Shown: positions 1 through 6,164 of the stretch, in pieces
How the letters are laid out: each line of letters begins with the position of its first letter
How positions within the stretch are numbered: the stretch's first letter is position 1
Made by a program: the position numbers and the translations under genes
Source: an uncultured bacterium
Lineage (GTDB): Bacteria > Chloroflexota > Anaerolineae > JACIWP01
Reading direction: 5' to 3'
Assembly (NCBI GenBank): GCA_903872005.1
Contig: CAIQJD010000890.1
Coordinates: 1-7,105 of the forward strand
DNA length: 7,105 bases
Notes under the pieces: generated by a model
The model's input: only the letters and a program-made list of their open reading frames with translations
Databases searched by the model: none
What the model was told of the DNA's origin: nothing

Positions 1-1
1 C

Positions 2-190
2 CGCCTGGATCTGGTCGTGGACCAGGAGCTGCTCCCCGCGCGACTGGCGGAGGGCGAGAAGGAGCTGGAAGAGTTGAAGCGGCAGCAAGACGAGATGGAG
101 GCCGAACTGAGCGCCTGGGGCCTGCCGGCCCTGGCTGTCTATGCTGCTCTCGTGCGCGAAGGGATGGCCATTCTATGCGCACCGAAGTGA
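2..190 (+). CDS. C-terminal end of an unidentified protein with a coiled-coil segment (5' partial)
   Basis: Frame 2 is open from the left edge to a TGA at 188-190, giving 62 residues that end in ...GMAILCAPK. The segment is very rich in Glu, Lys, Gln and Leu between about residues 14 and 40 (GEKELEELKRQQDEMEAEL). That pattern suggests a long amphipathic helix or coiled coil. A more hydrophobic tail follows (LPALAVYAALVREGMAIL). The tail is too short and interrupted to call a membrane segment. The last 16 bases overlap the start of the 832-residue gene at 175, so the two are probably co-transcribed and translationally coupled. No family can be assigned from this tail. It could equally be the end of a large multidomain protein. 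The reading frame is supported by its length to the edge, its codon use and the overlap with the next gene's Shine-Dalgarno. Confidence 0.6.
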   Translation, partial: RLDLVVDQELLPARLAEGEKELEELKRQQDEMEAELSAWGLPALAVYAALVREGMAILCAPK

Positions 191-2673
191 CGGTCTGGCC
201 GACGCCGGCGCGCGCCTTGGGGGCGCCGCGCAGCTATGCGCTCGCGCGCCGCGAGTTCGGCGCGCCAGAAATGCGCGCCTGGCCGGCAAAGGCATTGCCG
301 CGCCAAAGCGTGCGTTTCCAGATCACCGGCGTTCTGCGACCCATTGCCCACTACGAGGTGCACTGGGACTGGGGCGATGGCGACGGCTTCGGCGACTATG
401 GCCCGGCCGCCGAGTTCACTGAGCGCCGTTTCAACACGGCGGGTAAATACCTCGTCATGGCGCAATTGCGCCTGGGCCAGACCGAATCTCCGCTCCTGGC
501 CGCAACCGTTACGGTCTTGCCGCTTTTCAGCGCGCATCCCGATCTGACGCCCGGCATGCGGCTGGAACCCCAGCAGGATGGGCGTTCGGCCATCATCCTG
601 TGTGATGGCGGCGCCATCCTCTGGGAATACATGACCAGTCGCTGGTTCCCCTTCCGCGAGCCGGCTGCGGCCGGCCATCAGCACTTCGCCTCGACTGATG
701 GGCTGCTCCTGAGTCTGCGGCCGACGCTATTGGGCAGCCATGACGGCGTCATCGGCCAGATCGCGCAGGTAGACGATCTGAGCGCGAAGAAGCCGCGCGT
801 GGCAGAGTTCCTCCTCGGTGATGGCGAGCGCCCTGTGGGATTCACCCCCGGCGCGGGTCTCCTGGTCACCGACTGGCGCAGCGTCGCGGCGCGTCAAGAG
901 GCCAGGCGTTTGGGCCTTGACGCGGATCAACCCTACTATACCCGCTTCTGGGATCATCGGCAGGCCCGTCCTGTACAGATGACGCCGGGGCAGTTGTTAG
1001 ACATCTCGGCGGCCGGCGCCGGCCTCTATCTGTGCCACAAGTTCGCCAGAACGAGAGGTTATTGGACCACGAGTCTGGGACGGTACGAGGTCCGTCGCAG
1101 TTACCTCGACGCACAGACCTGTCGGAAGTTCAGTTTCCTCTTCCGCGAGGGCTGGCGATCTGCGTTCCTGTCGCCCGACGGCGAACATGTGCTGATGAAC
1201 GCCGACCCTGGTCGCTGGCCGGTCCTCGCCGTGGTTTCCGCCGCCTCTGGCGAGATCGCGGCAGGGTTGCCGCAGCGCCAGGACCCTTCCTCCGGGCCGT
1301 GGACGGGCTGGCCCGTCGGGTGGGCCGCCGATGACGAGCTGTGGTTCTATACCCGCGCCGTAGATGCCGTGCCGGAGCAATTCGTGCGGTGGCGCTGGCC
1401 CACGGACGCCACGGAAGCCGAGCTGATAATCCCGGCGCAAGCGGTTGGCCCCCAGGACGGCCGGCGTGTGTGGACAGCGATGCCAACCCTCCTGCCCGGC
1501 CCCGACCTGGCGAGGCCGGCCGGCCTTGCCGCCGAGGTCGTCTGGGAGGATGGCCCATCTCGCATGATGGCCTGGCTGAATAATCCTGGCTCGCCAGATG
1601 CCGCGCTGTACTACGTGGATCTGCCACGCTGGTCAACCGACTGGCAGATGGCGGCTGCCGGCGGGCAGATCTTGCTCGCCCATCACCACAGCCCGCGCCT
1701 GGATGTGTATGACGTCAAGACGGCAGCCCCGCGCGCCGGCCGGCGCTACGATCACCCGCCCCTACGTCCCGATGTCACCCTGCTGCCCTGGTTTCATGGC
1801 TGCGGGCGACTTTCGTTCTATGGCCGGGAACCGGACCGAATTCCTGCTGTCTGGTACGGCATGGACGAGCGCACGCTTGAGTCGGTGCAGTTGCGCATGC
1901 CGACCCAGGCCGGCGACCGCTTTCCCGACTTCCTGGCCGAGGACGGGCAGCTCTCGCTGTGGGAGTTGCACTTTGACGACAATCAGGCGCCCAGGGTGGA
2001 GGGCTGGCGTCGCCTGTGCCTGTGGGATCGGCGCGCCGACGAGCTGCGTCTGGAGCGTTTGGATGGCTTGCCGCCGAACCAGTGGGTGCGACTGGAAGCG
2101 TGTCGCCTGGGGCGCGGCCAGTTCCTCGTGCTGGGGGTGTGTCTTGACGAGGCCCGCTTGGAAGCGGCCCCCCCACAGCCGCCCGACCAGATTCGGCTGT
2201 GGGCGTGCGCTTATCTGGTGGACTACCGCGGCGCGGCGCGACTCATCTGGGAGCGGCGCCTCGGCCCACAGCCGGCGCTGGCGTGCGCTGCATGGTGGGA
2301 CAGCTCCTCGGTGGAATACCACCAACCCTTCCGGGTGACTCTGGCGCCATGTGAGCCGTGGCGGTTGATCCTGTGGGATGTCGACAGCGTGAAGACGCTC
2401 GACCTCCGCGACGGCCATGTGGTGAGTCGCTTCCCCAGCCCACTCGCGCGGCGCTACGGGGCGCCCGACTACCTGTTACCCCTCGCCGGCGGCCGCATCC
2501 GCGCCGCCTGGGGCGGGACATACGGCGGCCTGGCGCTGACGTTGGGGCCAGATGGCCGGCCAGAGCCTGACTCGTTCGAGCCGGCGCATCCGTCCTGGAA
2601 CATGTCGGCGTGCCCGGACGAAGGCGTCTGGATGACCCCGATGCTCGCTGGCGGGTCGTGGAGGCCGTTATAG
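175..2673 (+). CDS. 832-residue protein with N-terminal PKD-like domain and probable degenerate beta-propeller
   Basis: The ATG at 175 is preceded by a GAAGGGA Shine-Dalgarno-like stretch at 158-164, and the stop is TAG at 2671-2673. Residues about 40-116 resemble a PKD/Ig-like beta-sandwich: HWDWGDGDG at 63-71 matches the W-D-F-G-D-G core, followed by RRFNTAGKYLVMAQLRL like the usual 'HxYxxxGxYxVxLxV' strand. The remaining ~700 residues are rich in Trp, Gly, Asp and short beta-strand-like runs. They include a SPDG turn at 333-336 typical of WD40/TolB-type propeller blades and many aromatic-flanked loops, so a beta-propeller is the likeliest fold. That is inference from texture, not a recognised family. 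There is no signal peptide or transmembrane segment although PKD domains are often extracellular, so the protein looks cytoplasmic. It overlaps the preceding gene by 16 bases and is separated from the following sigma-factor gene by a fresh promoter. Function unknown; a binding or scaffold role is the most that can be suggested. Confidence 0.85.
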   Translation: MRTEVTVWPTPARALGAPRSYALARREFGAPEMRAWPAKALPRQSVRFQITGVLRPIAHYEVHWDWGDGDGFGDYGPAAEFTERRFNTAGKYLVMAQLRLGQTESPLLAATVTVLPLFSAHPDLTPGMRLEPQQDGRSAIILCDGGAILWEYMTSRWFPFREPAAAGHQHFASTDGLLLSLRPTLLGSHDGVIGQIAQVDDLSAKKPRVAEFLLGDGERPVGFTPGAGLLVTDWRSVAARQEARRLGLDADQPYYTRFWDHRQARPVQMTPGQLLDISAAGAGLYLCHKFARTRGYWTTSLGRYEVRRSYLDAQTCRKFSFLFREGWRSAFLSPDGEHVLMNADPGRWPVLAVVSAASGEIAAGLPQRQDPSSGPWTGWPVGWAADDELWFYTRAVDAVPEQFVRWRWPTDATEAELIIPAQAVGPQDGRRVWTAMPTLLPGPDLARPAGLAAEVVWEDGPSRMMAWLNNPGSPDAALYYVDLPRWSTDWQMAAAGGQILLAHHHSPRLDVYDVKTAAPRAGRRYDHPPLRPDVTLLPWFHGCGRLSFYGREPDRIPAVWYGMDERTLESVQLRMPTQAGDRFPDFLAEDGQLSLWELHFDDNQAPRVEGWRRLCLWDRRADELRLERLDGLPPNQWVRLEACRLGRGQFLVLGVCLDEARLEAAPPQPPDQIRLWACAYLVDYRGAARLIWERRLGPQPALACAAWWDSSSVEYHQPFRVTLAPCEPWRLILWDVDSVKTLDLRDGHVVSRFPSPLARRYGAPDYLLPLAGGRIRAAWGGTYGGLALTLGPDGRPEPDSFEPAHPSWNMSACPDEGVWMTPMLAGGSWRPL

Positions 2674-2695
2674 GGACCTGCTGAGACCGGGGCGC

Positions 2696-2724
2696 TTGCC
2701 GACCAGCCTTATGCGGCATATAAT
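2696..2724 (+). promoter_or_regulatory. sigma-70-type promoter for the sigma/anti-sigma-like operon
   Basis: A -35 box TTGCCG (2696-2701) is followed after exactly 17 bases by a perfect -10 box TATAAT (2719-2724). Transcription should start near 2731, giving a leader of about 30 bases before the GTG at 2761. The promoter lies just after the stop of the 832-residue gene, so the sigma-factor operon can be expressed independently of the upstream genes. It matches the housekeeping consensus. ECF promoters usually have an AAC-containing -35 element, so autoregulation by the downstream ECF-like factor is not evident from this site. Confidence 0.8.
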
Positions 2725-2749
2725 AGACACGAGCCATGCACATGGAGCG

Positions 2750-2763
2750 CGGAGTTGCCTGTG
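2750..2763 (+). promoter_or_regulatory. Shine-Dalgarno deciding a GTG start for the sigma-factor gene
   Basis: CGGAG at 2750-2754 is followed by a six-base spacer and GTG at 2761-2763, which is ideal spacing. The in-frame TTG at 2755 abuts the GGAG directly and would leave no spacer, so the GTG is preferred. The choice changes the protein by only two residues. Confidence 0.7.
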
Positions 2764-3516
2764 GATGATACTCGTGAGTTCCGCGAAACGTCCGCCCGCC
2801 TATACGCCGCCTACGCCGGCGCGGATCCGCGGGCGCGCGCGCAAGCCGCAGAAGCGCTCAAGCAGATGCTGCGCCCGTTGGTTGCGAAGCGCTGCGCCAT
2901 CGCCGGCTTGAGCAGCGCAGAAGTTGAGGATGTATGGCAGGAAACGTTCCTGGCCGTTGAAGAGGCGCTCCAAGGACCCGACAGTCCGAGCGTCGGGGAC
3001 ACGGAAGACTTCTTCTGGTTCTGTTATTGGCGCGCCCGCGACGCGATCAGGGACATCGTGCGCGCTCGGCTGCCCGGCCTGCCCAGAGCGCCCGCCGGCC
3101 AGAATGAGCCTCAGTACCCGCTGGAGCGCATCAAAGATGACAGGGCCGAGCAAGCCTTCGCGCGCATAGCCGCCATCACGGAAGAGGAGCGTAGAAAGTG
3201 GCTGGCGCAATACCTCCCCCAGATTGCGAGCATCGTGCTGAAAGGTTTGAGCCAGGTGGCAGCAGATGAAAGCCGCTTCGAGCGTCGAGAGGGCCTGGCG
3301 CCATTGCTCGCCTATTACTTTGACGCGTCCGCGCCGAGCGATGGCGGCCAGCCGCTGGATGAGCGCCAACTGGCGTCGGACCTGCGGATCACGGTAGAGA
3401 ACTTGAGGGTGCGCCGAACGCGTGAGCTGAATAAGTTGCGCGCCAGGCTGGAACCACTCCTCAAGGCTCTGAAGGGAGAGCTGCATGAGCACGCCGAATT
3501 GCTGCATGACGACTGA
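2761..3516 (+). CDS. ECF-like sigma-70 family RNA polymerase sigma factor
   Basis: The predicted product is 251 residues from the GTG at 2761 (253 from the alternative TTG at 2755), ending at TGA 3514-3516. Residues about 27-103 look like sigma region 2: a helical segment ending in EVEDVWQETFLAV (54-66) matches the 'D-(L/V)-x-Q-E-T-F' core-binding motif, and FFWFCYWRARDAIRDIVRAR (84-103) matches the region 2.3/2.4 melting and -10 recognition helix. A linker of roughly 95 residues, longer than in ordinary ECF factors, leads to a C-terminal helix-turn-helix at about 199-229 (ERQLASDLRITVENLRVRR). That segment corresponds to region 4.2, which recognises -35 elements. There is no region 1.1 or 3 of primary sigma factors. 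The gene has its own promoter and overlaps the next gene by 32 bases, so it is co-expressed with a zinc-finger anti-sigma-like protein, its probable partner. Region 4 is divergent, so a DNA-binding protein derived from a sigma factor remains possible. Confidence 0.8.
   Translation: MDDTREFRETSARLYAAYAGADPRARAQAAEALKQMLRPLVAKRCAIAGLSSAEVEDVWQETFLAVEEALQGPDSPSVGDTEDFFWFCYWRARDAIRDIVRARLPGLPRAPAGQNEPQYPLERIKDDRAEQAFARIAAITEEERRKWLAQYLPQIASIVLKGLSQVAADESRFERREGLAPLLAYYFDASAPSDGGQPLDERQLASDLRITVENLRVRRTRELNKLRARLEPLLKALKGELHEHAELLHDD
3472..3478 (+). promoter_or_regulatory. Shine-Dalgarno for the zinc-finger/winged-helix gene, inside the sigma gene
   Basis: AAGGGAG at 3472-3478 lies six bases before the ATG at 3485, an excellent ribosome binding site located within the last codons of the sigma-factor gene. 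It supports the 3485 start over the in-frame ATG at 3506. The longer start is also needed to keep Cys6/Cys7, the likely first ligand of the N-terminal zinc module. Confidence 0.75.
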
Positions 3517-4582
3517 GGTCCTCATGGCCTTTCTCGTGCAGCCGGCCGAGCGCCCCGATGTCGCCGAGCATGTCTCGCATTGCTCGCGCTGTCAGGCGAC
3601 GCTCTTCGCTTTGGGGGCGGCGGCGATGGCGCATGGAAACACGCGCGGCGGTTGCCAGAAATGGCGCGGCGAGCTGATTGATTTTGTGGCAGAACGCGCA
3701 GCCGGCCGCGTCGAAGCGCCGCGCTTCGACACGCTGAAGATGCATTTGGCCCTATGCGACGACTGTTTTGAGGTGTACCAGGACTTGCTGCTGATGCAAG
3801 AGGCGTCAGCCGGCCGGCTCCAAGAGCTTGATCTCCTGGCGGGCCAGTTTCGCAAGGCGCTCAACGCGCTTGAAGAAACTCAGAACCTGGCGAGCCGGAC
3901 CAGCGCGGACAGCCACGAGGCATCCGAACGCGTGTTGCTGGAAGATCTGGCCGGGGAATTGGGCGCCGCCTTACGCATACTTGAAGGCCACCTCACGCCC
4001 GGTCGTCAGCCGGTCGCCGACCGACGGCGCACTCACGAGCAAGCTTTCGAGGAGTCCTATCGAGATATCGGCTTCTGGTCACGCAGGATTGAGCGAAGTC
4101 TGTGGCAGGCGCGCTGGGCCTCGGAGAGCCGCCGCGCCCTGAAGGGTTTCGATCTGCGCGTCCGCAGCGTGTTGGATACGATTGAGGAGGCCCTGCGGTT
4201 TGTGCCCCAACCCCTTCAGAGTACGCTCATCACCCACAGGGGCGCGAGTCTTTCGCCGCTCGTGGGGATAGGGATCGAGTTCGACGAAGCGGGAGGTCAA
4301 GTGTGTAGGGACGGCGACCCGGTGGGGCCGCTCTCCCCATTGGAGTTCAAGCTGCTCGCTTATCTGTATCATCGCGCCGGCGAAGTCTGCACGTACGCGA
4401 TGATATTTGAGGAGATCTACGGCGACCGGTCCAGTGAAACACAGAGCGACCTGCGCGACGCGCTCTCCCGCCTTGTGGCTCGCTTGCGGCGACGCATCGA
4501 GCCAGATCCCCGTCGCCCGCGCTACATCTTGTCAGTTCGTGACGTAGGTTACCGACTAGATACGGGGGAACGCTATCCGTAG
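3485..4582 (+). CDS. Double zinc-binding anti-sigma-like protein fused to an OmpR/PhoB-type winged helix
   Basis: The product is 365 residues with stop TAG at 4580-4582. The N-terminus holds two ZAS-like zinc modules, the fold of zinc-binding anti-sigma factors. The first has HVSHCSRC (His29, Cys33, Cys36) with Cys6 or Cys7 as a plausible fourth ligand. The second has HLALCDDC (His87, Cys91, Cys94) preceded by Cys57. Residues about 100-250 are helical and charged. No transmembrane segment is visible, unlike most membrane anti-sigma factors, so the protein should be cytoplasmic. Residues about 265-360 form a winged helix of the Trans_reg_C (OmpR/PhoB) type: LSPLEFKLLAYLYHRAGEVC, a recognition-helix region with DLRDALSRLVARLRRRIEP, and the terminal wing hairpin YILSVRDVGYRL. 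There is no receiver domain. The gene overlaps the sigma-factor gene by 32 bases, so translational coupling and a sigma/anti-sigma pairing are likely. The sequence supports a regulator that can hold the sigma factor and bind DNA, perhaps sensing metal or redox state through the zinc sites; that role is inference. Confidence 0.8.
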   Translation: MSTPNCCMTTEVLMAFLVQPAERPDVAEHVSHCSRCQATLFALGAAAMAHGNTRGGCQKWRGELIDFVAERAAGRVEAPRFDTLKMHLALCDDCFEVYQDLLLMQEASAGRLQELDLLAGQFRKALNALEETQNLASRTSADSHEASERVLLEDLAGELGAALRILEGHLTPGRQPVADRRRTHEQAFEESYRDIGFWSRRIERSLWQARWASESRRALKGFDLRVRSVLDTIEEALRFVPQPLQSTLITHRGASLSPLVGIGIEFDEAGGQVCRDGDPVGPLSPLEFKLLAYLYHRAGEVCTYAMIFEEIYGDRSSETQSDLRDALSRLVARLRRRIEPDPRRPRYILSVRDVGYRLDTGERYP

Positions 4583-4681
4583 CGGCCATTGATGTCCACG
4601 CCCCGCCGTCATTCTGCCGGCGATCCACCAAAACGACCAGGCCGGCGCCACGCGGCAGCGTATATTCAAGCTTTTCTTGCT

Positions 4682-4744
4682 CCCTTTGAGGACCTTGAGT
4701 TCCTTGGTCTCTCTGGTTTCTTTGAGATCCTTGATCTCTTTGTC
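4682..4744. repeat. Degenerate 9-base tandem repeat, seven units
   Basis: Seven consecutive 9-base units can be laid out: CCCTTTGAG, GACCTTGAG, TTCCTTGGT, CTCTCTGGT, TTCTTTGAG, ATCCTTGAT, CTCTTTGTC, with a rough consensus TTCCTTGAG. A weaker unit may precede them at 4673-4681. The block is pyrimidine-rich on this strand and AT-richer than its surroundings. It lies in the 250-base gap between the winged-helix gene and the integrase. Apart from this repeat and the integrase promoter, I see nothing else definite in 4583-4832, including no clear terminator after the operon. Read on the minus strand the period gives a Lys-every-third-residue pattern, but no start codon leads into it, so I do not call it coding. 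Confidence 0.65.
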
Positions 4745-4796
4745 AAATGCCGCCCGTGGGGGTGAAGAGCGGCGAACAATCTGCGATACTTGGGTA

Positions 4797-4826
4797 TTGA
4801 CAACCGGCGCCGGCCGGCCCTACAAT
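4797..4826 (+). promoter_or_regulatory. Strong promoter for the integrase, predicting a leaderless transcript
   Basis: A perfect -35 TTGACA (4797-4802) is separated by 18 bases from TACAAT (4821-4826), one base off the -10 consensus. Transcription would start about seven bases after the -10 box, at or next to the A of the ATG at 4833. No Shine-Dalgarno precedes that ATG. The mRNA is therefore predicted to be leaderless or nearly so. The spacer contains the palindromes CCGGCGCCGG (4804-4813) and GGCCGGCC (4812-4819), which could be an operator but also match the motif common across the whole window. Confidence 0.7.
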
Positions 4827-4832
4827 GTACTT

Positions 4833-5942
4833 ATGGCAAAGAGGCGAGTCAGCGGGGAAGGCACCATCTACCAGACCGCGGCCGGCCGCTGGCGCGTGTA
4901 GCTCGTCCTGCCCGACGGCCGGCGCATAAGCCACGCCGCCGATACCCAGCGTGCCGCCAAGACCTGGCTCACCGACCAGGCCAAACGCCTGCAAGACGGC
5001 GCGCCAGTCATCTCCAATCGCGTCACCGTCGCCGAGTTCCTGGATCGCTGGCTACGCGACGTCGTCGCCCTGCGCTGCCGGCCGGCCACCTACGCCAGCT
5101 ACGAGAGCATCGTCCGCATCCACATCGCGCCGGCGTTGGGCGCCGTGCGCCTGTCGGCCTTGCGGCCAGAAGCCATCCAACGGCTCATCGCCGCGAAGAC
5201 GGCGACCGACCTCTCGCCGCGCACCGTCCAATACATTCACAGCGTCCTACACCGCGCTCTGAAACACGCGGCGCGCTGGGGCCTCATCGTCCAGAACGTC
5301 GCCGACCTGGCCGACTCGCCGCGCCCGCGCCGCGCTCCCATGTGCGCCCTCACCCCCGACCAGGCGCGCCAGTTCCTCGCCGGCGTCAAAGACGATCCCC
5401 TCAGCGCCCTCTACATCATGGCGGTCACCACCGGCATGCGCCAGGGCGAGCTGCTCGGCCTGCGTTGGGCCGGCGTGGATCTGGACGCCGCCCTGATCCA
5501 CGTCAACCATGCCATGTAAAACGGCCAGCTCGTCGAACCGAAGACCTCGCACGGCCGGCGCGCCATCGCCCTGACCGGCCCCACCGTTGTGGCGCTGCGC
5601 CGGCATCGCGTGCGCCAGCTTGAAACGCGGCTGCGCGCCGGCGGTCTATGGCGTGAACACGATCTGGTCTTCCCATCGGTCATCGGCACGCCGCTCAACA
5701 ATCCCAACGTGACCCACGCCTTCCAGCGCCACCTGGCGCGCCTGGGCCTGCCGCGCATCCGCTTCCACGACCCGCGCTACACCGCTGCCACCTTGATGCT
5801 ATCTCAAGGCGTACATCCCAAGATCGTCCAAGAAATGCTCGGCCACTCACAGATCGGCCTGACCATGGACACATACTCGCATGTCCTCCCCTTGATGCAG
5901 CGCGAAGCGGCCGAACGCATGGAGGCGATCCGGGGCAAATAA
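4833..5942 (+). pseudogene. Tyrosine recombinase (phage-type integrase), interrupted by two in-frame stop codons
   Basis: One frame runs from ATG 4833 to TAA 5940-5942 (369 codons) and reads as a complete tyrosine integrase except for TAG at codon 23 (4899-4901) and TAA at codon 229 (5517-5519). Domains: an N-terminal arm-type DNA-binding segment (about residues 8-50, GEGTIYQTAAGRWRV then LVLPDGRR), a SAM-like core-binding domain (about 58-140) and a catalytic domain (about 165-360). Catalytic residues are all present: Arg203 in TGMRQGELLGLRW, Lys237 in VEPKT, His312 and Arg315 in HDPR, His338 in LGHS, and the nucleophile Tyr348 in DTYSHVLP. Both stops sit where relatives usually carry a sequence compatible with Gln, and each is one C-to-T change from CAG or CAA. 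The usual HDLRHTAAT box reads HDPRYTAAT, also suggesting decay. Other genes here use TAG and TGA as true stops, so recoding is unlikely. The gene points at a tRNA 3' fragment 130 bases downstream, its likely attachment site. Internal starts could still give separate fragments, but no full enzyme. Confidence 0.88.
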
Positions 5943-5946
5943 CCGG

Positions 5947-5967
5947 GTGCAACCGGCGTGCAACGGC
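5947..5967. repeat. Adjacent direct repeat GTGCAACCGGC / GTGCAACGGC
   Basis: Two copies, 5947-5957 and 5958-5967, lie back to back five bases after the integrase stop codon. They differ by a single C. Short direct repeats between an integrase gene and its core attachment site are typical of arm-type binding sites contacted by the integrase N-terminal domain. That assignment is inference from position only. Confidence 0.5.
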
Positions 5968-6004
5968 GTTCGCGCGCCATCGCGCCGGGCGCTCTACAGG
6001 CGCG

Positions 6005-6039
6005 AAAATGCCCCCGGAGGCCCCTTCCGGGGGCATTTT
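6005..6039. terminator. Strong bidirectional hairpin terminator
   Basis: A perfect 14-base-pair inverted repeat (arms 6005-6018 and 6026-6039, AAAATGCCCCCGGA with its complement) encloses a seven-base loop. The stem is GC-rich and each arm is flanked by an A4/T4 run, so it can work in both directions. It lies 62 bases after the integrase stop and 125 bases after the stop of the convergent minus-strand gene, and can end both transcripts. Confidence 0.85.
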
Positions 6040-6074
6040 GAGGCTCTATAGCGGCCTGCGCCGCCATCGGCCGG

Positions 6075-6119
6075 CCTTCAAGCAGTTGGTTGTGAGTTCG
6101 AGTCTCGCCGGGGGTACCA
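6075..6119 (+). other. tRNA gene 3' fragment, probable integrase attachment site (att)
   Basis: The sequence reproduces the 3' half of a tRNA. The T-arm stem is GTGAG/CTCGC (6092-6096 and 6104-6108, one G-U pair) around the canonical loop TTCGAGT (6097-6103). The 3' acceptor strand CGGGGGT follows (6109-6115), then discriminator A and an encoded CCA ending at 6119. Upstream, CCTTCAAGCAGTTGGTT resembles an anticodon loop, the 3' anticodon stem and a variable loop. The loop seems a base short, and no matching 5' anticodon stem, D-arm or 5' acceptor strand precedes it at the right distance. It is therefore not a functional tRNA. tRNA 3' ends are classic targets of tyrosine integrases, and integration leaves such a truncated copy at one end of the element. 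The isoacceptor is uncertain; an Arg tRNA with acceptor GCCCCCG is a guess from similarity of pattern. Confidence 0.75.
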
Positions 6120-6164
6120 AGCCGTGTCGCGCGCACCCTGGCCGCATTTCAGATCACGACGCGC

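Noticed and set aside
1598..2418. Long alternative frames on both strands inside the 832-residue gene
   Set aside because: They are shadow frames from high GC content with Arg/Pro/Cys/Trp-rich translations, and they lie within a gene with a good start, a domain match and overlapping neighbours.
2735..2767. Ten-codon minicistron (ATG at 2735) overlapping the sigma-factor start
   Set aside because: It starts about four bases after the predicted transcription start and has no ribosome binding site. Its composition is unremarkable, and an overlap this short arises easily by chance.
4790..5623. A 277-codon open frame overlapping the integrase in another frame
   Set aside because: It is Arg/Pro/Ala-rich low-complexity sequence, as expected for an out-of-frame reading of GC-rich coding DNA. 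The integrase frame carries all family motifs.
4833..5942. TAG and TAA as recoded glutamine codons in the integrase
   Set aside because: The 832-residue gene, the winged-helix gene and the minus-strand enzyme all end at TAG in sensible places, so a window-wide code change is not supported. Ordinary nonsense mutation is simpler.
6010..6119. A complete tRNA starting at GCCCCCG in the terminator and ending at the CCA
   Set aside because: GCCCCCG at 6010-6016 can pair with CGGGGGT, but the distance is about 110 bases with no D-arm or anticodon arm, and the GCCCCCG belongs to the perfect terminator stem.
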